DNA of 35,672 nt, taken from positions 1 to 35,672 of the IMG/VR virus record IMGVR_UViG_3300042922_001497, one strand, 5' to 3'. The notes under the pieces are model-generated. The model searched no databases. It was not told the origin of the DNA and worked only from the letters and a program-made list of their open reading frames with translations. The position numbers and the translations under genes are program-made. Positions within the stretch are counted from its first letter, which is position 1; every line of letters starts with the position of its first letter. Source of the stretch: a virus. Positions 15,296 to 20,687 of this stretch are shown piece by piece.

Positions 15296-15607
15296 GTGAA
15301 AGAGACGCAGGAGAGTATCTATCGGTGGGCCCGGTCTACGTTCGGCCCGACCCCTTACAACATGACGATCGCCGTTCGAGCTCTTGAGGAAATGGCCGAG
15401 TTGATGGCCGCAATCGAAGCAGGAGAGACGCCTGCCGCAATTGTCGAAGAGGTTGCAGACGTCTGCATCGTCCTCTGCCAGATCCCGGAGATCTTCGGCC
15501 TGGACCTCGGGGAAGCCATCGACCGCAAGATGCAGATCAACCGGGCGCGGGAGTGGCGGACGAACGGGGACGGGACAGGGCAGCACGTTGAGGGGGTGAG
15601 GGGATGA
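15296..15607 (+). CDS. MazG-like nucleotide pyrophosphohydrolase
   Basis: A 103-residue protein with GTG start. The MazG/all-alpha NTP-PPase pattern is visible: EEMAELMAAIEAGE (about 30-43) followed by EEVADVCIVLCQI (about 51-63), giving the EExxE and EExxD metal-binding positions, then a final helix ending in INRAREW. Such enzymes convert (d)NTPs to monophosphates; in phages they tune nucleotide pools or alarmones. The substrate cannot be told from the sequence. Overlaps the next gene by four bases. Confidence 0.82.
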   Translation: MKETQESIYRWARSTFGPTPYNMTIAVRALEEMAELMAAIEAGETPAAIVEEVADVCIVLCQIPEIFGLDLGEAIDRKMQINRAREWRTNGDGTGQHVEGVRG

Positions 15608-15852
15608 GCGTGACCACGAAGCGGGTTCACATGAGCCTTAGCGTCGAAGGGGCGATGCATTGGCCCGCACGGCTACGGAAAGATCTGCTTCAAGATGAGG
15701 ATGGCCGAGCCTTGAGCGCAGCCGAGACACTGAAGACCCTGCGAGGGCTATTCGCTGAGGGCGTCCGATACCTTCCCATTGGCAACTGCGACAACTTCGA
15801 CGATCAGCAGGGCTGCTTGGGGCATCCTGCGGAAGAGGGGACGAGGGGATGA
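15604..15852 (+). CDS. Hypothetical protein
   Basis: An 82-residue protein starting with ATGA overlap. Mixed sequence (TTKRVHMSLSVEGAMHWPARL, TLKTLRGLFAEGVRYLPIGNCDNFD). It has two cysteines, CDNFDDQQGC, near the C terminus. No family recognised. It shares the operon with the MazG-like gene. Confidence 0.62.
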   Translation: MSVTTKRVHMSLSVEGAMHWPARLRKDLLQDEDGRALSAAETLKTLRGLFAEGVRYLPIGNCDNFDDQQGCLGHPAEEGTRG

Positions 15853-16172
15853 TTGACTTTTTTGATGGCCCCGCTTGGGAGCAACCTTACGTCGCGGAAG
15901 AGGGGTTATCGGGATGGATATGGAAGCCCGGACTCCGAAACGTGGAGTTCGTCACTGGCGTTGATAGGCTCAGCGACGGCTGCCTCGCATTGCCGCCGAA
16001 AGGTGACGACGAAGGCCCGATTTACACGAGGCGGCAACTGTTCGCGACCCAGGGAGACGCCATGCGAGCCCTACTGGATCGACACGACCGATCCATTGCG
16101 CGTCGGACTGCACTCCGAAACAGCCTTGCGAGGAAGCTTGAGGCTGCCGAGCCGAACGGCGGTGAAGCATGA
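15849..16172 (+). CDS. Hypothetical protein
   Basis: A 107-residue protein overlapping the previous stop (ATGA). The N-terminal half is rich in aromatic residues (FFDGPAWEQPYVAEEGLSGWIWKPGL), and the C-terminal half is helical and basic (RALLDRHDRSIARRTALRNSLARKLEA). Not recognised. Normal composition and start-stop overlap support a real gene. Confidence 0.65.
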   Translation: MIDFFDGPAWEQPYVAEEGLSGWIWKPGLRNVEFVTGVDRLSDGCLALPPKGDDEGPIYTRRQLFATQGDAMRALLDRHDRSIARRTALRNSLARKLEAAEPNGGEA

Positions 16173-16537
16173 CCCCCGCCACCAAGCAGCAACCAAACCC
16201 AACCCACGGCGGGGAGTCAGTCACTGACTGGCTCCTCTCTTTCATGGAGCGCGACCATCCGGCTTATCACGCCATCCTCGCGGACGATATCAAGGCCCGG
16301 CGGCAGCTCGGGATTGAGCGGTACGGCGTGGAGCTTGAGACGCACAACGGGCGCAGCGCCTTGACGGACGGCTTTCAAGAGGCGATCGACCTGATGAAGT
16401 ACGTCGCCCAAGCCCTGATGGAGCGCAAGCGGTGGCATGGCGGCCTGGTAATTCTGGGCCTGGCCGTGAGCTTGGCCTTCCTGATCAAGCAGGAGCTGAG
16501 TTTCGAGGAAGCGCAGAAAGCGAGGGGACTGGGATGA
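16169..16537 (+). CDS. Conserved phage protein with C-terminal membrane segment
   Basis: A 122-residue protein. The middle part (DDIKARRQLGIERYGVELETHNG, then DGFQEAIDLMKYVAQAL) resembles a common phage/actinophage protein motif, RxxLGxxRYGxxLxxxNGRxALxDxxQEAxDLxxY, of unknown function, often near nucleotide-metabolism genes. Unusually it ends in a hydrophobic segment (GLVILGLAVSLAFLIKQEL) that could span the membrane. Overlaps both neighbours by 4 bases. Function unknown. Confidence 0.7.
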   Translation: MTPATKQQPNPTHGGESVTDWLLSFMERDHPAYHAILADDIKARRQLGIERYGVELETHNGRSALTDGFQEAIDLMKYVAQALMERKRWHGGLVILGLAVSLAFLIKQELSFEEAQKARGLG

Positions 16538-16935
16538 GCTATCAGCACGGAACAGATCACGCCAGGCTCGCCCGTGAAGCCTGCGTTGAGCGCAAGGGCA
16601 AGTGTGGTCGGGACTGCCCTCAAGCCCTGGAGTCGATGGGGTGGAAGTGCATGATCCGCGAGATTCCAGAGGTGGCCATGCAGATTGGCGTGATGGCCTA
16701 CCGGGCACGCAAAGAGGCACGGCAGGAAGCCAGGAAAGCGCAGCAGGAGAGAAGCCCGGCCAAGCGAATCAGCCGGGAGACGGTCTGGGCCATCCTCGAT
16801 GCCCTGGCGGCAGGGAAGCAGGGGCGGCAGATTGCTCAGGACTTCGGTATCAACGAGTCAACCGTCTCGATGATCAAGAGCGGGGCGACGCGAGCTGATG
16901 CCATTCGGGAGTGGAAGGCGCGACAGGCGGGATAG
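16534..16935 (+). CDS. Cysteine-containing helix-turn-helix protein
   Basis: A 133-residue protein. Cysteines at about residues 14, 21, 25 and 35 (CVERKGKCGRDC, then WKC) may bind zinc. After a basic helical linker, residues about 88-130 form a homeodomain-like helix-turn-helix similar to the resolvase C-terminal type (SRETVWAILDALAAGKQGRQIAQDFGINESTVSMIKSG). It probably binds DNA. It directly precedes the candidate late regulator gene and may act with it. Confidence 0.72.
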   Translation: MSYQHGTDHARLAREACVERKGKCGRDCPQALESMGWKCMIREIPEVAMQIGVMAYRARKEARQEARKAQQERSPAKRISRETVWAILDALAAGKQGRQIAQDFGINESTVSMIKSGATRADAIREWKARQAG

Positions 16936-16943
16936 GAGACACC

Positions 16944-17441
16944 ATGGCCAACAATGCAGCAGACAAACGGTTCTGGACCTGGACCTTCGCTGAGCTCGAG
17001 GTTTACTTCGGCATCCGGCGCGGGGGTACGTCCCACTACCTCAAGCGCAAGGACTTTCACCCGGAGATCCTGGGCGTCGTGAACCCCAAGCAGCTCGTGG
17101 ACACGGCGACTCACGCGGGCTTCGTGCCGATCCGGATGGGCGAGGACGGCAAGCGGGTGATTAACCGCCAGGTGGAGAAGATGCTGGGGGGGATTCCTCA
17201 CGGGGTCATGGATAAGGCGGTTCACGCTCTGGAGCAATCTGACCGTCAGAACCTCACCGACTATCACAAGAGCTTCATGGCGGTGCAGCGGCGCTCCCCG
17301 CTCGACACGATGGCGACAGTTGCCGAGCGGCGAAACATCGACGTGAGGACGCTCTACCGGCACCTTCGGCACGCCCTGGACTACATCTCTTGGTATTTGG
17401 ACGCGGAGAGCGAGGGATGGAAGGAAGGGACGGCTGTTTAA
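16944..17441 (+). CDS. Candidate late-gene regulator (ArpU/Q-like position)
   Basis: A 165-residue protein with a GATAGGAG site. The N-terminal half (WTWTFAELEVYFGIRRGG) could hold one DNA-binding element. The C-terminal part (MATVAERRNIDVRTLYRHLRHALDYISWYL) is a clear helix-turn-helix resembling sigma region 4/ArpU-type modules. It is the last early gene, directly before a repeat pair, -10 box and terminator, then the late genes. Phage late activators or antiterminators usually occupy this place. No family match was recognised, so the role is inferred from position plus helix-turn-helix. Confidence 0.62.
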   Translation: MANNAADKRFWTWTFAELEVYFGIRRGGTSHYLKRKDFHPEILGVVNPKQLVDTATHAGFVPIRMGEDGKRVINRQVEKMLGGIPHGVMDKAVHALEQSDRQNLTDYHKSFMAVQRRSPLDTMATVAERRNIDVRTLYRHLRHALDYISWYLDAESEGWKEGTAV

Positions 17442-17444
17442 GCT

Positions 17445-17483
17445 GTCGCGTTACGTGTCGCATAAGGCGTCGCGCAACGTGTC
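17445..17483. promoter_or_regulatory. Direct repeat pair, possible activator-binding site
   Basis: GTCGCGTTACGTGTC (17445-17459) and GTCGCGCAACGTGTC (17469-17483) differ at 2 of 15 positions and are 24 bp apart. They end 12 bp before a TATTAT box, so the second copy overlaps the -35 position, as for an activator-dependent promoter. Confidence 0.55.
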
Positions 17484-17495
17484 ACGTCAATCGAT

Positions 17496-17501
17496 TATTA
17501 T
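17496..17501 (+). promoter_or_regulatory. Possible late promoter -10 box
   Basis: TATTAT (5 of 6 to consensus) with no recognisable -35 hexamer. The repeat copy at 17469-17483 occupies the -35 position. Transcription would start near 17508 and meet a terminator about 75 bases downstream. Confidence 0.45.
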
Positions 17502-17581
17502 GCAAGTGTGGTTGTTCGCTACGCGGCGGCGGCCACTGGTTCATCGACTCCATCTCCTTACGTGTGCCGAATCCGGCAGAG

Positions 17582-17605
17582 GCCATCCCTTCGGGGGTGG
17601 CTTTT
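17582..17605 (+). terminator. Intrinsic terminator in late leader
   Basis: GCCATCCC-TTCG-GGGGTGGC stem (8 bp including one G-U) followed by TTTT. It lies between the putative late promoter and the late genes, and also ends the early operon. Confidence 0.82.
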
Positions 17606-17625
17606 GTCGTTTCTCCGAGGTGCCT

Positions 17626-17736
17626 ATGCAGCCGATCACCTACGACAAGCCTTGCCCCGAGTGCAACGCCTCGCACCGTGTCTCTCGCCAGCTCTGCGTG
17701 CGGTGTAACGGGACGGGGAAGGTGAGGGCGGTATGA
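17626..17736 (+). CDS. Zinc-knuckle miniprotein (36 residues)
   Basis: Starts at ATG 17626 behind CCGAGG. It has CPEC near residue 10 and CVRCNGTGK near residue 25, a complete two-knuckle site of the DnaJ CxxCxGxG type. It is the first of three tiny genes linked by ATGA-type overlaps. Too small for routine gene calling, but the paired knuckles and overlaps support it. Confidence 0.6.
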   Translation: MQPITYDKPCPECNASHRVSRQLCVRCNGTGKVRAV

Positions 17737-17816
17737 GCATGCGTGATCGCGTGCTGTGGAGCATCGCTTTCGCAGTGATGTTCCTTTGGCCGCTGCTGCC
17801 GGGGGTAGTTCGATGA
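17733..17816 (+). CDS. 27-residue predicted membrane miniprotein
   Basis: ATG overlaps the previous stop (ATGA) and its stop overlaps the next ATG. MSMRDR is followed by a hydrophobic stretch (VLWSIAFAVMFLWPLLPGVV) long enough to cross the membrane. It resembles small phage membrane peptides, but no function can be assigned. Confidence 0.5.
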   Translation: MSMRDRVLWSIAFAVMFLWPLLPGVVR

Positions 17817-17920
17817 CCTGCGCTGGCTGCGGGCAGCCCGGCATCCTCTTGCCGCTGACCATCCGGCGAAAGGTGGTCCTGATGTGCCAGCCCTGCATCA
17901 CCAAGGGCGCCGAGATTTGA
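17813..17920 (+). CDS. 35-residue zinc-ribbon miniprotein
   Basis: ATG overlaps the preceding stop (GATGA). It has CAGC at residues 3-6 and CQPC near residue 25, with a strand-rich middle (GILLPLTIRRKVVLM). It is the last gene before the 800-base gene-free region. The four spaced cysteines support a real, folded product. Confidence 0.55.
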   Translation: MTCAGCGQPGILLPLTIRRKVVLMCQPCITKGAEI

Positions 17921-17926
17921 CACATT

Positions 17927-17988
17927 GCAGGGCGGATGGCCCGGCGCGCTAAACAACCGCGCTGTCCCGTTCGACCCGGGAGCCCTGC
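17927..17988 (+). ncRNA. tRNA-like element lacking a D-arm
   Basis: Acceptor GCAGGGC (17927-17933) pairs perfectly over 7 bp with GCCCTGC (17982-17988). Directly 5' of that is a perfect T-arm, TCCCG-TTCGACC-CGGGA (17965-17981), in exact tRNA geometry. A GCGCG/CGCGC stem (17944-17962) with a 9-base loop takes the anticodon-arm place. Only 10 bases lie where the D-arm should be, and CCA is not encoded. It may be a degenerate tRNA or a tRNA mimic. Confidence 0.5.
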
Positions 17989-17999
17989 CCGCCTCATAA

Positions 18000-18042
18000 A
18001 GCCCGCCAAGCCTCTGCCTCGGCACGCTCAAACTGGCGGGCT
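18000..18042 (+). repeat. Perfect 9-bp inverted repeat
   Basis: AGCCCGCCA (18000-18008) and TGGCGGGCT (18034-18042) enclose 25 bases. No T run follows, so it is not a typical terminator. It belongs to the structured RNA region. Confidence 0.55.
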
Positions 18043-18150
18043 ACTACTTTGCGCGGACAGGCCCGTGAACCTGACCGGCGGTTTTAACGGATGCCGACCT
18101 GAGCGGTTAAGCATCCCCGCAAACGTGCCGCCCTTCCGCGCAAACCCCTA

Positions 18151-18361
18151 GCCCTGGGAGTGCCAGGGTGATTCCTGCGAGGTGTCGAAAGCCCGCGGGA
18201 ATGCCGCCTCGAATAACCGGGCGCGGCGTTTGGTTGCTTCTTCGGGTGCAGCCGCAAGCCTGATCCCCTGGTGGCTCCTCGCCTCAGACGACAGGGGCAG
18301 GGATGGATGGCCTTGGATGGTCACGGGGAAACCCGGCGGGTTCGACTCCCGCGACAAGGCA
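18151..18361 (+). ncRNA. tRNA-like unit 1 (split tRNA-Ser-like halves)
   Basis: The 5' half has a tRNA-like layout with GGTGTCGAAAGCC at 18181-18193, which would place anticodon CGA after U33 and before AA. About 140 bases later comes a perfect T-arm GCGGG-TTCGACT-CCCGC (18336-18352), then CAAGGC and A. The 5' GCCCTG pairs with CAAGGC with one mismatch; alternatively GCCTTG at 18310 pairs perfectly with CAAGGC around a GAAA-capped CGGG/CCCG hairpin (18324-18335). Same design as unit 2. Confidence 0.4.
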
Positions 18362-18363
18362 TA

Positions 18364-18578
18364 GCCGGGCGAGCGCCTGGTGTACCGCTGCTGGTGTCGA
18401 AAGCCGGGCACGGGACCCTGCGGGCGTGTGGAAGCGCTCTGTGGGTTAAGCGACGGGGGCCGTTCCTGGGATCAGGGGAGCGGCTCTTTCTCTTTTGATT
18501 GTTTCCCTCTGGACGTGCAGGGGGAGCCCGGGCGAGGTCCAGAGGCGGAGGCGGGCGGGTTCGAGTCCCGCGCCCGGT
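18364..18578 (+). ncRNA. tRNA-like unit 2 (tRNA-Ser-like halves with long insert)
   Basis: Acceptor GCCGGGC (18364-18370) pairs with GCCCGGT (18572-18578), 7 bp with one G-U. A D-arm-like GCG/CGC stem with GG in the loop follows, then an anticodon-arm-like CTGGT-GTCGAAA-GCCGG (anticodon CGA, U33, A37, A38). The T-arm GCGGG-TTCGAGT-CCCGC (18555-18571) joins the acceptor directly. Between the halves is an insert of about 145 bases containing a perfect CCTCTGGAC/GTCCAGAGG stem and a T-rich segment (18487-18504). It is either a tRNA carrying an insertion or a larger RNA with tRNA-like ends. Confidence 0.45.
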
Positions 18579-18717
18579 TAGCTTTCGGTCAGCTCTCGGT
18601 AGAGCACCTTGATAAGAGCGAGTCGGCCGTGGCGGTGCGTAGGGGTTACGGACATTCCCCCGGGCCTCCATCCTAGGGTCACAGTCGAGCCGAAGATTCA
18701 GACGAGAGGGTGACGAG

Positions 18718-19338
18718 ATGGCAAAGAAACCGGCCCCTGACTGGGAAGCCATCGAACGCGAGTACCGCGCGGGGCAGCTCAGCATCCGCGAGATTGCACG
18801 CAACCACGGCACCACGGACGGCGCAATTCGCAAACGTGCGAAGAAGGATGGGTGGGAGCGAGACCTCTCACAGCAGGTTCGTGAGAAGGTACGCGCGGAG
18901 CTGGTACGCGGCGAGGTACGCACACCTAACGCGCATGCGAACCAGCGCGAGGCAATCGACACCGCGGCGGCCCGTGGCGTCGAGGTCATCCGTTCGCATC
19001 GCAAGGACATCTCGGATGGCCGGAGCCTGGTTCAACTGCTACTCGGTCAACTGAAGACGGCGGCAGAGAACCGCGAGGAGATCGAAGAGGAGATCCTCGA
19101 AGAGACCGCTGGCGACGATAGCCCCAAGCGTCGGGGCTTCATGCTTCAAGCGATCAGCCTTCCGAAGCACGCCACCGCACTGAAGGATCTGAGCACGGCC
19201 CTGAAGAACCTGATCCCGCTCGAGCGCCAAGCCTTCAACCTAGACGAGCCCGGGCAAGGCGACCCCGGCGGACACCTGACCCCGGAGCAGGCCCGGGCGA
19301 TGGCGCGGGAGGTACTTGCCGATGGGGACGAAAGCTAA
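18718..19338 (+). CDS. terS: Terminase small subunit
   Basis: A 206-residue DNA-recognition subunit of the packaging motor. The N-terminal 45 residues form a helix-turn-helix (WEAIEREYRAGQLSIREIARNHGTTDGAIRKRAKKDGW), typical of terminase small subunits of the Terminase_5/phiX-like group. A central helical region (about 95-165) would form the oligomerisation core. The acidic C terminus should contact TerL. It overlaps the start of the large subunit by 17 bases. GAGAGGGTGACG precedes the ATG. It is the first late structural gene after the RNA locus. Confidence 0.88.
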   Translation: MAKKPAPDWEAIEREYRAGQLSIREIARNHGTTDGAIRKRAKKDGWERDLSQQVREKVRAELVRGEVRTPNAHANQREAIDTAAARGVEVIRSHRKDISDGRSLVQLLLGQLKTAAENREEIEEEILEETAGDDSPKRRGFMLQAISLPKHATALKDLSTALKNLIPLERQAFNLDEPGQGDPGGHLTPEQARAMAREVLADGDES

Positions 19339-20686
19339 CCCGCTGGTATTCGCGCGGGAGTCGCTCGCAGCCTATGCGATCGCCCAACAAGCAGACTACC
19401 AGGTGGCGCCCCATCACCGGCGCATTGCCAAGGCCCTTGAGGCCGTCGAGCGCGGCGAGATCAAGCGCCTGATGATCTTCATGCCGCCCCGGCATGGGAA
19501 GAGTCGGCTGGCCTCAGAGTTCTTCCCGGCATGGTTTCTAGGTAGGAACCCGGACCGGCAGGTGATCGCCTGCACCTACGCCCAGGAGCTCGCGGACGAC
19601 TTCGGGCGCAAGGTGCGCAACCAGCTGCGGGATCCGCTTCATCAAGCAATCTTCCCAGCCTGCGGGCTGCGTGAGGACTCGAAGAGCGCGCGGCGCTTCC
19701 ACACGGCAGGCGGGGGCGTCTACATGGCGGTCGGTGCCGGCGGTCCCATCACGGGGCGCGGCGCTCACGTCCTGCTGATCGACGACCCGATCAAGGGCAG
19801 CAAGGAAGCTGACTCCGAGACGCATCGGCGGATGCTTCGGGACTGGTACTCCTCAGTCGCCTATACCCGCTTGATGCCGGGTGGCGCGGTCGTGGTCATT
19901 CAGACGCGCTGGCACGAGGACGATCTAGCGGGCTGGCTCCTTCGAGAACACGTGCATGAGGACTGGGAAGTCCTAAGTCTTCCGGCGCTCTCGGAAGAGG
20001 ATGTGCCGCTATGGCCCGAGGCGTTCCCCTTGGATCGCTTGCAGGCTATTAAACGAGCGGTAGGCTCCCGGGTCTGGGAGGCGCTTTACCAGCAACGCCC
20101 AAGCCCTGCGGACGGCGGCATTATCAAGCGTGGATGGTGGAAATACTACCGACAAGCGCCGGGGCCGTTCGATGAGGTTCTGATCTCATGGGACCTCACT
20201 TTCAAGGAGTCGAAGGCCTCGGACTTCGTCGTGGGTCAAGTCTGGGGACGGGTGGGCGCTGACAAGTACCTGCTCGACCAGGTTCGCGGCCGGATGGACT
20301 TCCCGGCGACGGTGCAGGCGGTGCGGAGCCTCGCGGCCAAGTGGCCTCAGGCGCGCGCCAAGTTGGTGGAAGACAAGGCCAACGGCCCGGCGGTGATCGC
20401 GACTCTCAAGCGCGAGATCCCCGGGCTGATCGCCGTCGAGCCCCAAGGGAGCAAGGAAGCCCGAGCATCGGCGGTGTCCCCGGACATCGAAGCCGGGAAC
20501 GTCTGGCTTCCTCAGGACGCTCCCTGGGTCCAGGACTTCATCGAGGAGTGCGCGGCATTCCCAAACGGTGCCCACGACGACCAGGTCGACGCGATGACCC
20601 AAGCCCTTTACAGGCTCTCGCAGAAACGACCGCTCGATCTCTCTGGCGCCCGGACTTCCGGGACTCGCTCTTCATTAGGGGGGTAG
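19322..20686 (+). CDS. terL: Terminase large subunit
   Basis: A 454-residue ATPase-nuclease that translocates and cuts phage DNA. ATPase domain: Walker A MPPRHGKS (54-61), Walker B LLIDDP (151-156), coupling region VVIQTRWHEDD (about 191-201). RNase H-like nuclease domain: D291 and D301 in ISWDLTFKESKASD, E350/D351 in VEDKANGP, and D419-D423 in HDDQVDAM. The ATG at 19322 is well spaced from GGGAGG; an upstream TTG at 19316 is less likely. Family resemblance is to the Terminase_6C/TIGR01630-type large subunits. The portal gene follows after 1 base. Confidence 0.96.
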   Translation: MGTKANPLVFARESLAAYAIAQQADYQVAPHHRRIAKALEAVERGEIKRLMIFMPPRHGKSRLASEFFPAWFLGRNPDRQVIACTYAQELADDFGRKVRNQLRDPLHQAIFPACGLREDSKSARRFHTAGGGVYMAVGAGGPITGRGAHVLLIDDPIKGSKEADSETHRRMLRDWYSSVAYTRLMPGGAVVVIQTRWHEDDLAGWLLREHVHEDWEVLSLPALSEEDVPLWPEAFPLDRLQAIKRAVGSRVWEALYQQRPSPADGGIIKRGWWKYYRQAPGPFDEVLISWDLTFKESKASDFVVGQVWGRVGADKYLLDQVRGRMDFPATVQAVRSLAAKWPQARAKLVEDKANGPAVIATLKREIPGLIAVEPQGSKEARASAVSPDIEAGNVWLPQDAPWVQDFIEECAAFPNGAHDDQVDAMTQALYRLSQKRPLDLSGARTSGTRSSLGG

Positions 20687-20687
20687 G

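Larger units (their letters stand above)
17921..18717 (+). ncRNA. Long gene-free structured region, candidate ornate noncoding RNA locus
   Basis: About 800 bases without a convincing protein gene, on the late-gene strand between tiny genes and terS. It contains perfect long stems (AGCCCGCCA/TGGCGGGCT at 18000-18042; GGATGC/GCATCC at about 18089-18116; CCCTGG/CCAGGG at 18152-18168; CCTCTGGAC/GTCCAGAGG at 18506-18545). It also has three tRNA-type T-arms with TTCGA loops, and two tandem related units. Giant phage-associated RNAs such as GOLLD and ROOL have this size, occur in prophages and often lie near tRNAs, so an RNA of that kind is plausible. I cannot match a family by eye. Confidence 0.5.

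Noticed and set aside
18581-18624. Third tRNA (Ile GAT-like) starting GCTTTCG with D-arm CAGCTCTCGGTAGAGC
   Set aside because: A D-arm-like hairpin and TTGATAA loop are visible, but the anticodon stem does not pair and no T-arm or 3' acceptor follows before terS. Left as part of the RNA region.
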